This document shows, in pieces, positions 8,044 to 17,070 of a DNA stretch of 64,000 bases; within the stretch, counting starts at the first letter, position 1; the number at the start of each line of letters is the position of its first letter. The DNA comes from Streptomyces sp. MMG1121 (GTDB taxonomy: Bacteria; Actinomycetota; Actinomycetes; Streptomycetales; Streptomycetaceae): positions 62,001 through 126,000 of the forward strand of contig NZ_LGDV01000038.1 in the NCBI RefSeq assembly GCF_001280015.1, written 5' to 3'. A program made the position numbers and the translations under genes. The notes under the pieces were generated by a model. That model was not told where the DNA came from and did no database searches. It was given only the letters and a program-made list of their open reading frames with translations.

Positions 8044-11000
8044 CCTCACCCCGCCCTTGACCGACGTGTTCAACGCGCTCAAAGCATTTCTGGGGCCCTC
8101 CGTGCCCCAGCCCGCGCTGGAAGCCCTCTGCCAGGTCGAACTCGGCCTGTACCTCCAGCAGAAGATGATGCCGGGCAGCCCCGCGGGCAGTGCCTGGGTG
8201 CTGTTCAGCGGGTACGGGTTCGCCGAGGCGCACCGGGCACCGCTGCCATCCGACGCGGCGAAGACCCTGCGTATCGCCCGGTACTCGCTGTGGACGCTGC
8301 GCCGGAGCCGTACCTGGCTCGATGCGCTGGACACCTACCAGAGGTTCGACCCCAGGGTGCGCGCCTACGATGTACCGGACGCCGAGACACCTGCTGCCCG
8401 CCGCGACCTCTCCGTCGCCAGCGACCGCTTCTCCGTCTACGAACAACTGCTGCGTGCCGCACCGCCGCTGGCGGGCAAGCGGCTGCCGGTCGCGGGTCAG
8501 GGCCCGCATGCCTTCCCCGTCAGTCGCACCATGGCCGTCGTCGACCTGCCGCCGGTCCCCCGCACCCCCCTCGTCGCCCACGACATGGACCTGGAACCGG
8601 CCGGCGGCGGCGAGCCCCTTGTCTTCACCAGGGAGGGGCTGGAGCGCACGGCGGCGGAAATGGACGCACAGCACACCCGCTTCGGCGAGGGACGGGCGCC
8701 ACGGTGGCTGGAGCGGTTACGGTCGTTCGACCTGTCCACCAAGGAGAACGGAACCTTCCACAAGACGAGGAAGGACGAGGACTTCACCTTCACGGTCGAC
8801 GGCATCCAGCACCTGCTCGGCATCGTCGGCGCCGGCAAGAGCACACTGCGCGACATCATCGCCGTCCATCTCGCCAAGCTGGGTAAGCGCACCACCGTCG
8901 TCGTCACCGATGTCGCGGAGGTGCTGAAGCTCGTCCGGCTCTACGACCTCTATACCGACGGCGCCGCCGCACCCGTGCTCGGCTCCTCCGGCCGCGAGCG
9001 GCACACCCAGCGGCTGCACCGCCGGCTGGCGGGCCGGGGCGAGCACCGACTGCTCGCCCACGACGACCCCGCCTTCGCCTACCTCGGCACGTCCTGCCTG
9101 CTAAACGTCAGACGGCAGGGCGCCACATCGACGACCGAACCACTCGCCTACGGTGAGGCACCCTGCTCCCGGCTCCGACCCCCGTCGGCCCTGCGCCGTG
9201 ACCCGAGCGACGGACGGCACTCCGAGTGGCAGAAGAGGGCGACGAGCTGCCCGTACTGGTCCGCCTGCCCCCGTCACCACGGAGCCCGCACGCTGGTCGA
9301 CGCCTTGATCTGGGTGGCCACCCCGGCCGGACTGATCGACGCCTCGCCGCCCCGCCCTCAGAACGGCGAGCGCATCCGCTTCCTCGAACTCGCCTGCCGC
9401 CGTAGTGACCTCGTGATCATCGACGAGGCCGACCGTGTCCAGATGCAGCTCGACCGGACTTTCGCGCCCGCCGTGGTCCTCGCCAGCGATGAGGACAAGG
9501 GCCTCATCGACCAGCTGAGCCGGCACAAGATCCGGGAACTTGCGGCCAGCGGACGCACCCAGCTCTCCGAACGGGACGTCGAGACCTTCGCCGCCGCCCT
9601 CAACACCGCAGGCGCGGCCACCGACCGGCTGTACGCGATGCTCGTCGCCGGGTACGAGCTGCGCAAGTGGGTGCGGACGGGCTACTTCAGCGCCTGGACG
9701 CTCCAGCTGGGACTCCTCGACGAACGCTACGAACTCCCCGACGACAGCGGTCGGGACCACCCTCATCACGCCCCCCGCGAGGCTCTCGGGAAACTGCTCG
9801 ACGCGTTCCGGGACAACCCGTTCGGTGACCGTCACCGTAGGACGGAGGAGGACTTCAGCCGGCTGACCGCCCTCCTCAACGAGCTGCTCCACACCGGCAA
9901 CCCGGAGAACACCCGGCGCCGCCTCACCGAGGTCATGGACGAGGTCTTCGCCATCGACCCGAAGTACATGGCTGCCCGGCAGCGGAAGTACCAAGAGGCG
10001 TACGACGAGTGGCGGCGCGAGGAGGAGGAACAGGAGAAGAAGTGCGGACGCCGCAGGAAGCCCAAGCCTCCGCCGCAGACTCCCGAGGAATGGCGGAAGC
10101 AACTCGCGGAGCGCTTCGAGTTCACACTGTTGCTCAGCGCCCTGGAACCACGGCTCGCCATGATCAACGCCATGTGGCCCCGCGTCGAGGCCGCCCTCAG
10201 CCTGGGCTTCAACACGATGTACCGCCGGCCGCTCGACTACGGCCCGATGGTGCCCGAGGCCCCGATGGGCAATGTCCTCGGCTTCCAGTTCCGGGTCCCG
10301 GGTGAGGACAAGGGCGGAGTCCGCAGTGGCGAACTGACCTTCTTCCGGTGCAGCGGCGTCGGACGTGAGCTGCTGCGCGCCATCCCCGATCTCACCTCCG
10401 TCGACGGCAGGCCCGGTGCCCACTTGCTACTCATGTCGGGCAGCAGCTGGGCGGGCGCGTCCAGCCGCTACCACGTCTGCGTCCCGGTCGGTGTGGTCAT
10501 CGAACCGCCGGCCGAGGTGACCGAACGCATCGCCAACGAGAGCTCCATGCGCTTCGAGTTCATCGACGACGGCGACGAGAAACTGCGCATGTCGGGAACC
10601 CATCCGGACGACCGCCCGGAGAAGTTGCGCCGTATCGCGTGCCATCTAGGTGAGGGCGGAGACGAGTACGAGGTCACTGAAGGTGGTCCGCTCCAGCAGG
10701 AGTTGCTCTCTCTTCCTCCAGGGCGCGACCAGATCCTTCTGCTGGTCGGCAGCTATGCCGAGGCACGTGTGGTGGCCGACACACTGCACAACCTCAACGT
10801 CCGCTGGCGCAACAAGGTGCTGTGCCTGGTGTCGGACGACGAGGAGATCACCGCGGAGGACGAGGCGCCGTCCGCCTACCACGCCCGATCACTGCGCCGG
10901 GGCGACGTCGAGCACCTGAAGGACCTCGAGGCGGACATCCTGGTGGCGCCCCTGCTCGCGCTGGAACGCGGCCACAACATCCTCAACGAGGACGACGAGG

Positions 11001-11545
11001 CGGCCATCGGCACGGTCTACTTCCTGGCACGGCCCCATCCGCACCCAGAGGACCTCCACCTGGCCGTCAATGCCGTCAACGACTGGGTCGTCCGCGCCGT
11101 CACCGGCGGTGACTTCGCCACCCTGGTACAGGGAAAACCCACCGTCGAGGAAGGAGCGGAGGAGTTCCGCCGCCTCGCCCGTTCGTACTGGTACCAGGTA
11201 CTCGCCCGTTCGATGGCGTGGAGCCGTCTCGACGACGATGTACGGGAACAGGTCACCTGGGACATGCTGGTCCTGTTGTGGCAGGTGATCGGGCGACTGG
11301 TACGCGGTGGCGTACCGGCCCGGGTGGTCTTCGTCGATGCCGCCTTCGCCCCTAACCGCTGCGCCGTACCGGCGCAGCCCGACACCCCCGAATCCAGTCT
11401 GCTGCACAGCGTCCTCGCCGTCCTGGACCCGTATTTCAACGGCGGCACGACGACCGCGGAGGAACAGTTCATCGTCCGCGCCCTGTACGCGCCACTGCGC
11501 AGCATGCTCACCCGCCTGCTCGCCGCCGTACCCGCCCACCCGTAA
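8036..11545 (+). CDS. DinG/XPD-like Fe-S helicase of the pPIWI-RE cassette
   Basis: 1169 residues. The start at 8036 has GAGAGGAGAAGG upstream and overlaps the preceding stop; the frame is open far upstream, but that is the preceding gene's shadow. Superfamily 2 motifs are in order. Walker A is GIVGAGKST (Lys268). Cysteines at 354, 377, 405 and 411 lie between motifs I and II, as in the Fe-S domain of XPD/DinG. DEAD-type Walker B is IIDEADR (463-466). There is an MSGSSWAG motif III-like turn, then QVIGRLVR (1083-1090) as motif VI. The first 240 residues are a separate domain, probably the cassette's Y-type domain. Expected role: 5'-3' unwinding of DNA or of hybrids for the PIWI protein. A Lys/Glu-rich coiled stretch lies near residues 650-690. 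Confidence 0.85.
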   Translation: MRSLTPPLTDVFNALKAFLGPSVPQPALEALCQVELGLYLQQKMMPGSPAGSAWVLFSGYGFAEAHRAPLPSDAAKTLRIARYSLWTLRRSRTWLDALDTYQRFDPRVRAYDVPDAETPAARRDLSVASDRFSVYEQLLRAAPPLAGKRLPVAGQGPHAFPVSRTMAVVDLPPVPRTPLVAHDMDLEPAGGGEPLVFTREGLERTAAEMDAQHTRFGEGRAPRWLERLRSFDLSTKENGTFHKTRKDEDFTFTVDGIQHLLGIVGAGKSTLRDIIAVHLAKLGKRTTVVVTDVAEVLKLVRLYDLYTDGAAAPVLGSSGRERHTQRLHRRLAGRGEHRLLAHDDPAFAYLGTSCLLNVRRQGATSTTEPLAYGEAPCSRLRPPSALRRDPSDGRHSEWQKRATSCPYWSACPRHHGARTLVDALIWVATPAGLIDASPPRPQNGERIRFLELACRRSDLVIIDEADRVQMQLDRTFAPAVVLASDEDKGLIDQLSRHKIRELAASGRTQLSERDVETFAAALNTAGAATDRLYAMLVAGYELRKWVRTGYFSAWTLQLGLLDERYELPDDSGRDHPHHAPREALGKLLDAFRDNPFGDRHRRTEEDFSRLTALLNELLHTGNPENTRRRLTEVMDEVFAIDPKYMAARQRKYQEAYDEWRREEEEQEKKCGRRRKPKPPPQTPEEWRKQLAERFEFTLLLSALEPRLAMINAMWPRVEAALSLGFNTMYRRPLDYGPMVPEAPMGNVLGFQFRVPGEDKGGVRSGELTFFRCSGVGRELLRAIPDLTSVDGRPGAHLLLMSGSSWAGASSRYHVCVPVGVVIEPPAEVTERIANESSMRFEFIDDGDEKLRMSGTHPDDRPEKLRRIACHLGEGGDEYEVTEGGPLQQELLSLPPGRDQILLLVGSYAEARVVADTLHNLNVRWRNKVLCLVSDDEEITAEDEAPSAYHARSLRRGDVEHLKDLEADILVAPLLALERGHNILNEDDEAAIGTVYFLARPHPHPEDLHLAVNAVNDWVVRAVTGGDFATLVQGKPTVEEGAEEFRRLARSYWYQVLARSMAWSRLDDDVREQVTWDMLVLLWQVIGRLVRGGVPARVVFVDAAFAPNRCAVPAQPDTPESSLLHSVLAVLDPYFNGGTTTAEEQFIVRALYAPLRSMLTRLLAAVPAHP

Positions 11546-11576
11546 GCGCCGAACCCCTGTCCCAGGAGGTAATTCC

Positions 11577-14345
11577 GTGTACCACCACATTCGCGTCGCG
11601 GCCTACGAACCCGACCCGCTCCACGGACCCTGGCGGGAGGAGATGAAAGTGCTGCGGCTCGGCGAGGACCTGCACGCCGAGCTCACCGGAATGCATGCCG
11701 AGGCGGACAAGAACTCCGTCCACCCCCACCGGCTCCCCGTGCGCAGGCTCAACTCCCTGCTCCAGGCGATGGCGCCAGGCGTCATCGCGACCGGCCGCAA
11801 CGCCGGGACGGATGGCCGTCTGCCGTGGCTCTACGCGCGGGAAGCCGTCCCGCCGGACGTGCTGGCCCCGGTGGTAGGAGCGTGGGCGGCGGGAATGCAC
11901 CGGGAGGACGACGACTCGGAGGGCGCCGATCTCGAGGAGAGGCTCCGCTCCGGTGACGCGGCCGAGACGGTACGTCTGCCCCACTGGGAGACGGAACCAG
12001 TCGACCTCGCCGAGAGCGTGCTCTCGGCGGGCGGAACCGCCGAACCCGCCGCGCGGCTCTACAGCCTGCTGCCCGAGTGGATCGCCTTCCGGCTGGCCGC
12101 CCGGACGTTCCGCACGGGCGGCACCACACTCCACTTCCGCGTCGAGAGCTCGGGTGACGGCGCGCGACTTGTCTCCTGGCCGCCTCAGCGATACGAGCGC
12201 CGACGGCAGACCTGGTACTACTCGGCCTGCCTCACCATCACCGTCCACACCGTGCCGTTCGCCCCGCGGTTCCGCGTCCATGTGTCCACCCAGGTACGCC
12301 GGTGGGCCACCCGACTGGACGTACGCCCCCACCAGCTCGGCGGTACGACCGTCCTGCTCGACGCTCCACTGCCGTGGCCGGAAGGGCCGGACCGGGGCCA
12401 CCGGCTGATGGTGAACACGCTGGGTTACGACCGGCGATCGAAGGAACTGGCCTGGCGCCGGCACAGCCCCGCACCGCTCGTGCCCGAGCTGGACATCGTG
12501 CGCAACTATCCCCGGCCCGAAGCGCTCTTCTCCGACCCCGAACGCTGGATCAACGGTTCCGGGGACGTGGCCGCCGGCATCGTCTACCACCCGTCGATCG
12601 GCCCGCACGAGGTCGGACCCGGGCTGATGCCACGGGAGCGGGCGGATCTGGACGCCTGGGTCGAGGAAGGGCTGCGCCCCCTGCTGACCCGGGTCCCCGA
12701 CCTCACGCGCGTCTCCCGGAGCAACACACCCTCCCTGCTGCCCCGTTCCGGCGCCGGACGCGTCCCGGGCGTCCGCGACGCCCAGCTGGCTCTGCAACGG
12801 CGGGCGGCGCTGACACGCGCACTGAACGGCCGCCCCCTGGAGATCGACGTCTTCTGGCAGTCCCCGGAAACCCGTGCGGCGCTGCTCGCCGAGCTGCCCA
12901 AGCTCATTGGTCTTCCCGCCGGGCAGCAAGTGCCGTCGGCCGACGGGGAGACCTGGCAGTGGCAGTGCGAGGGGGTCGACATCCGCGTCCGGGCCCGGCC
13001 CGCGGGGCCCTTGGCCGACGCCCTGCCGACCACCCGAGCCCGCGGGCGCCTCAGGGCCGTCCGGCTGGCCGAGGCCATCGAAGGGCGCTGCGGGCTCGTG
13101 GCGGACCGGGCGGACCCGCTCCTCGGCGGGGCCGGAGTCGTGATCACGGAGATCGCCGGCAAGGAGCGCTTCGCCGCCGTCCCGGACTCCGACCCCAAGC
13201 ACGCGCTGCGCATCGCCTGGGCACGGCAGGGACGGCTGACCCAGTTCGTGAACTCGCCCGACGACATCGACAGCTCTCTGGAACACCGGGCCAGGTGGAC
13301 CTGGCTGGACGCCTTCCGGCAGCTGGGCGCGATCAGCCCGCCCGCCCATCGGGTGGGAGCCGGCATTCCGGGCGACCTTCAGTACGCGGCACTCTGGCTC
13401 GTACGCCACACCAGGAAGGGGCCCACGCGATGCCCCGTCCACCGGCTGGTGGCGGTGCGGGTGCGCCCCGGGGACGGACCGGGCGTCATCGAGGGGTGGG
13501 ACGCAGAACGAGCCGAATGGGTGCCGTATCCGAAGCTGTTGCTGCTGCTCTCCCAGGCACGGGAACCGGCGGCGAGCGGCGGGAAGGAGACCGGCACGGG
13601 GAAGCTCGTCGATGACTCGGCAGCCCCGGGAGGATCCCGGCCCGCTGCCCGCCCGGGCGTGGAGCAGGACAGGCAGCGGGAGACCGAGCGGGAGATCCGG
13701 GCACTGCTCTTCCAGCTCCGCGACCGCCCGACGCTGCTGCTGGCGGACGCCGGCAATCTGCGCCAGTGCTGGCCTGGCCTGCGCAACGGTGCACTGGACC
13801 GCGACACGCTCGGCTTCGGTGCCGAACCCGCCCAGCGGCACACGCTCTACGGCCACGACCTGCGGGTGCTGCTCGTACGGGACGCCAACGCCCGGGGTGA
13901 AGTGGCGGAGTGGTATGCCTACGACACCGAGGACGGGGTCGGCTTCGCCGAGGGTGTGTGGGGGACGGCGGATACGGAGGGCCGTGTCTTCGCGAGTACG
14001 GCCTCGAAGCCGCACACGGTGGCGAAACTGCCGAAGGGGCTCATGAAGCTGGTGCCCACGGCACAGGGCCGGACAGCGCCTGGGAAGACCGCGTGGAACC
14101 CCGGGCAACTGGAGATCACCGTGCTCGGCTGTCTGTCGGAGAAGGCGCTGACGGACTCGGGGCGTGCGGGTGACCCGCCCGACCGGCCGGCGGAGTGGGC
14201 GACACTCACGCACCAGCTGCGTTACCACGACGACTACCCGCCGCTCGCCCGGCCTCTCCCGCTGCACTGGGCGCGTCTCGCCGGTGAGTACGTGCTTCCG
14301 GTGGCCGGAACGAAGTCAGCGGGGAGTACGTCATCCGCTTCCTGA
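11577..14345 (+). CDS. pPIWI-RE family Argonaute/PIWI-like protein
   Basis: 922 residues from a GTG with a perfect AGGAGGT seven bases upstream, 31 bases after the helicase stop. The C-terminal 350 residues read as the RNase-H-fold PIWI module of the pPIWI-RE family: LLADAGNLRQCW (Asp724-Arg729), the HDLRVLLVRD strand, NPGQLEITVLG with Glu846, and the closing signature of the family, PLHWARLAGEYVLP. The N-terminal 500 residues would be the family's own X-domain and a MID-like region; no PAZ is seen. pPIWI-RE proteins were predicted to bind guide-target duplexes, probably RNA/DNA hybrids, with the helicase and nuclease of the same cassette. I cannot tell from sequence alone whether this one still cleaves. 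The assignment rests on pattern and gene order. Confidence 0.8.
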   Translation: MYHHIRVAAYEPDPLHGPWREEMKVLRLGEDLHAELTGMHAEADKNSVHPHRLPVRRLNSLLQAMAPGVIATGRNAGTDGRLPWLYAREAVPPDVLAPVVGAWAAGMHREDDDSEGADLEERLRSGDAAETVRLPHWETEPVDLAESVLSAGGTAEPAARLYSLLPEWIAFRLAARTFRTGGTTLHFRVESSGDGARLVSWPPQRYERRRQTWYYSACLTITVHTVPFAPRFRVHVSTQVRRWATRLDVRPHQLGGTTVLLDAPLPWPEGPDRGHRLMVNTLGYDRRSKELAWRRHSPAPLVPELDIVRNYPRPEALFSDPERWINGSGDVAAGIVYHPSIGPHEVGPGLMPRERADLDAWVEEGLRPLLTRVPDLTRVSRSNTPSLLPRSGAGRVPGVRDAQLALQRRAALTRALNGRPLEIDVFWQSPETRAALLAELPKLIGLPAGQQVPSADGETWQWQCEGVDIRVRARPAGPLADALPTTRARGRLRAVRLAEAIEGRCGLVADRADPLLGGAGVVITEIAGKERFAAVPDSDPKHALRIAWARQGRLTQFVNSPDDIDSSLEHRARWTWLDAFRQLGAISPPAHRVGAGIPGDLQYAALWLVRHTRKGPTRCPVHRLVAVRVRPGDGPGVIEGWDAERAEWVPYPKLLLLLSQAREPAASGGKETGTGKLVDDSAAPGGSRPAARPGVEQDRQRETEREIRALLFQLRDRPTLLLADAGNLRQCWPGLRNGALDRDTLGFGAEPAQRHTLYGHDLRVLLVRDANARGEVAEWYAYDTEDGVGFAEGVWGTADTEGRVFASTASKPHTVAKLPKGLMKLVPTAQGRTAPGKTAWNPGQLEITVLGCLSEKALTDSGRAGDPPDRPAEWATLTHQLRYHDDYPPLARPLPLHWARLAGEYVLPVAGTKSAGSTSSAS

Positions 14346-15066
14346 GCGAGGTGCCGCCTGAATGGGGCGTCCCAAACGATCGACGCTGATAAGGATCAAT
14401 GCTTCCCTCGTCTGAGCGCCGAAGCCTGAACCTCACCACGGGGACGGCGTCTGGTGCACTCCTTGCTGGGATCACTTTGCTGGGATCACTGGGCGTCCGC
14501 CGTGACGCTCGTTTGACGCTCTTCGCACCTGGTGGCCCCAAGACGGAGACGAGGGACGGACCTGACCTGCGGTTTTCTCTGAGTTCACCCGGGTGACATG
14601 CTTCCGATGACGCATCACGTGGAGTGCGTGGCGATCCTTGAGCCCGCCGAGAAGGGCCGCTGATCTGCCGTTTCGTCGAATGCGCATGATGTGCGCCGTG
14701 GGCGCTACGAGCGATACCTTGACGCGTATTCGACGCAGGAAAGGCCCTTCCGGCGCACGTTCGACACACGCTCTGACGGGGTGTCAGGCGATCGTTCTCG
14801 CAGGTTGCAGTGCGTCGGGTGCCGCCTGTCAGCACTCCGTGTCCACCGCCTCTTGGTGAAGCCTGTCGGGTATGGCCTGATCTGGGGGTCAGTAGGGTCG
14901 AGGTCCGTAGGGGCTTCGGTGGCCGTCGACTTCAGCTCGCTGCGCGGCGATGGCCCGCCCGGAACGGACGGCTACGGCAGGCTGCATGATCAGGCGAAGC
15001 CGGGCGGCACGACAGCGGCGTCCCTGCGGGCGGGCGCTGTGCCATCGGGCCGGTCCCCCGTGTTGT
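14346..15066. other. 721-base region with no supported gene
   Basis: Follows the PIWI gene and ends at the convergent YciI-like gene. It is somewhat lower in GC than the flanks. ORFs of 65-209 codons exist in several frames, but none has a ribosome site, codon bias or a recognisable protein. The only repeat I see is a 14-base tandem duplication at 14463-14490. It is probably the right border of the accessory island. Confidence 0.5.
14463..14490. repeat. 14-bp tandem direct repeat
   Basis: TTGCTGGGATCACT occurs twice with no spacer (14463-14476 and 14477-14490). It lies in the non-coding region after the PIWI gene. It may be a simple slippage duplication. Confidence 0.7.
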
Positions 15067-15414
15067 TCAGGCGGATTCGAGGATCGGGCGGACCTCGACG
15101 GTCTCCGGGGTGGGGAGGCTCCTGGCCAGTTCGAGGGCTTCCGCGCGGTCGGCCACCTCGACGATGAACCAGCCGCCGAGGGTCGCCTCGCCGGCGTGCG
15201 CGGGTCCGTCGTTCACCGTCGACGTCCCGTCGGCTGCAGTGCGAACGGTCGCGGGAGCCGTGTGCTCGGTCTCCAGGGCGTCGCCGCCGACCAGCTTTCC
15301 GGCTGCGGCGAGGCTGCCGATCCAGCCTTCGTACTCCTTGCGGTATACGACGCGGTCGGCCTGGATGCGGCGGCGCGACTCGTCCGTCTCGAAGATGACG
15401 AGTGCGTATTTCAT
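15067..15414 (-). CDS. YciI/DGPF-domain protein
   Basis: 115 residues of the YCII-related (DGPF) family: MKYALVIFETDES start, a DGPAH motif in the middle and a VEVRPI ending, with GGWFIVEV as the core strand. Members are small alpha-beta ferredoxin-like proteins; some act with ECF sigma factors and others have uncertain enzymatic roles. GAGAGGAAG precedes the ATG. It lies 63 bases downstream of vgb on the same strand and could be read through from it. No sigma factor gene is adjacent, so its role here is unknown. Confidence 0.85.
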   Translation of the reverse strand: MKYALVIFETDESRRRIQADRVVYRKEYEGWIGSLAAAGKLVGGDALETEHTAPATVRTAADGTSTVNDGPAHAGEATLGGWFIVEVADRAEALELARSLPTPETVEVRPILESA

Positions 15415-15477
15415 GGGACTTCCTCTCCAGCCGCCGTGCGGGCGACCGTTGCTGATGGTGTGGGAGGGGGTGGTTTG

Positions 15478-16368
15478 TCAGGTGGTGCTGTCGGCTGGGG
15501 CGATGCGGGCGAGCGCGCCGATCTCCAGCGCGGTCCACAGGGCGCCGTCGGGACCGACGGTGATGCCGTGCGGTTCGGAGCGCGGGGTGGGCAGGTCGTG
15601 GACGGTGACGCAACCGTCGGGGGTGATCGTGCCGACGCGGTTGTCTCCCCATTCGGTGAACCAGACGGTGCCCTGTCCGTTGACGGTGACGGCGTGCGGC
15701 CGGGCGGCGCGGTTGGGCAGCGGGAACTCGGTGATCTGCCCGTCGGGAGTGATCCGGCCGATCTGCCCGGCGCCGATCTCGACGAACCACAGCACACCGT
15801 CGCGGCCCGCGGCGATCCCCACCGGCGCCGCCTCCTCCGTCGGCAGGGAGTGGAGGGTGACCGCACCGTCCATGCCGATCCGGCCAACTGCGTTCGCCTG
15901 GTTGAGGGTGAACCACATCCCGCCGTCGCCGCCGGCGGTGATCGCGGACGGGAATGCGCCGGTGACGGGGAGTGGGAACTCGGTGACGCCGCCGTCGACG
16001 GTGATGCGGCCGATGCGGTCGGCGGCGGTTTCCGTGAACCACAGTGCTCCGTCGGGTCCCGCCGCGATACCGAACGGCCCGCAGCCGGGTGTGGGCACGT
16101 CGAATTCGTCGATGACGCCGTCGGTGGTGATCCGCCCGATCCGGCCCGCCCCGTACTCGGTGAACCACAGCGCGCCGTCGGGACCAGACGTGATGATGGT
16201 CGGCCCACAGGTGGGGTCGAGCGGGTGGCTCGTCGGCTCCTCGCCAGGCACGAGGCGGCCGATCCGGCCGCTGTGGACGAGGGTGAACCACAGCGCGCCG
16301 TCCGGGCCCGTGGCGAGGGCGTAGGGCCCGGCCGCACTGTCTGCCACCGCAAACTCTTCGATGGACAC
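15478..16368 (-). CDS. vgb: Virginiamycin B lyase (streptogramin B lyase)
   Basis: 296 residues built of seven repeated blades (GPDGALWFTE...RIGRIT), the beta-propeller of Vgb. Vgb linearises type B streptogramins by an elimination at the ester bond, using Mg. Residues matching the known active-site set are present: His near 225 (RPHAVTV), Glu265 and His267 (SEPHGI), and Glu near 282 (TALEIG). The length is normal for the family. I start at the GTG at 16368, 5 bases after the stop of the vat remnant; GGGGAAG lies about 13-19 bases upstream, so the ribosome site is mediocre. It may rely on coupling to the upstream frame. Streptomycetes often carry Vgb chromosomally; activity is likely but untested. 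Confidence 0.85.
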   Translation of the reverse strand: MSIEEFAVADSAAGPYALATGPDGALWFTLVHSGRIGRLVPGEEPTSHPLDPTCGPTIITSGPDGALWFTEYGAGRIGRITTDGVIDEFDVPTPGCGPFGIAAGPDGALWFTETAADRIGRITVDGGVTEFPLPVTGAFPSAITAGGDGGMWFTLNQANAVGRIGMDGAVTLHSLPTEEAAPVGIAAGRDGVLWFVEIGAGQIGRITPDGQITEFPLPNRAARPHAVTVNGQGTVWFTEWGDNRVGTITPDGCVTVHDLPTPRSEPHGITVGPDGALWTALEIGALARIAPADSTT

Positions 16369-16373
16369 GTGAG

Positions 16374-16898
16374 TCAAAGGGACTTCCCCAAACCGTGCTC
16401 GGCGGCGATGCGTTCGATGTCGGCGGGCGTTCCGGCCATGATGGTCCGGGCGTGTTCGGTGACCAGGTCGGAGGGCCAGTCCCACCACGCGGCGCGCAGT
16501 AGCCGCTCGACGTCGGCGTCGTCGAAGCGCTGCCGGATCGGCCTGGCCGGGTTGCCTCCGACGATCGTGTACGGCGGGACGTCGGCGGTGACCATGGCGC
16601 CGGCCGCGACGATGGCGCCGTCGCCGATCCGTATGCCGGGCATGACGGTCGCCTGGTAGCCGAACCAGACGTCGTTGCCGACGACCGTGTCGCCGCGGCT
16701 GGGCATGGCGGTGACGATGTCCAGAGTCTGCTCGGTCCACCGGCCGCCGAACATGGTGAACGGGTACGTGGACACCCCCGTCGTCGGATGCTCGGCACCG
16801 GCCATCAGGAATGTGGTCCCCGAGGCGATCGCGCAGTACCTGCCGATGGTCAGACGCTCCGGACCGTAGGCGTACAGGACGTTGCGGCGCTCGAAGTC
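16374..16898 (-). pseudogene. Vat-like streptogramin A acetyltransferase, 5' truncated
   Basis: The frame ending at 16374 encodes the C-terminal ~175 residues of a Vat/xenobiotic acetyltransferase. It begins at DFERRNVLY and includes the catalytic-His segment MAGAEH, the left-handed beta-helix hexapeptides ([25 protein letters not shown]) and VGGNPAR. Intact Vat proteins have about 35-40 more residues before this point. Upstream the frame is open to 17117, but the sequence there is not Vat-like, contains no GTG/TTG in good context, and runs through the glyoxalase stub and the end of the MFS gene. I therefore treat it as a truncated gene. A chimeric product from 17117, or from 17004 after a frameshift, is possible but would lack a normal N-terminus. 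Confidence 0.75.
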
Positions 16899-16902
16899 CG
16901 TG

Positions 16903-17004
16903 GCGCCGTCCGGTGCTCGGCGTGGCCGAGGTGGGTGGTGAAGAACCGCTGGACGCGGCGGCGTCGTCGACGGTGAGCGAGACGGAGGATGCGGTGATCT
17001 GCAA
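16903..17004 (-). pseudogene. Glyoxalase (VOC) N-terminal remnant, frameshifted
   Basis: From a TTG at 17004 the frame reads [18 protein letters not shown], the typical first strand of VOC/glyoxalase proteins. The next family residues, [11 protein letters not shown], follow in a different frame, consistent with loss of one base near 16949. After about 30 codons the VOC similarity ends and the Vat sequence begins. TetR / MFS / VOC trios are common in streptomycetes, so an intact glyoxalase gene probably once followed the MFS gene and was cut by the Vat junction. Confidence 0.65.
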
Positions 17005-17070
17005 GGCGCTTCTCCTCTTGGAGGGGTGTGACCCGGGTACGGAAGAAACGAGCCATGGGGTGATCTTGAT

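Noticed and set aside
14206..14835. 209-codon minus-strand ORF after the PIWI gene
   Set aside because: Half of it is antisense to the end of the PIWI gene, the composition is not protein-like, and there is no ribosome site or family pattern.
15478..17004. A single 508-aa fusion of VOC, Vat and Vgb
   Set aside because: In that frame only the first ~20 codons (VOC) and the last ~296 codons (Vgb) make sense. The middle is out-of-frame Vat, so it is not a real fusion protein.
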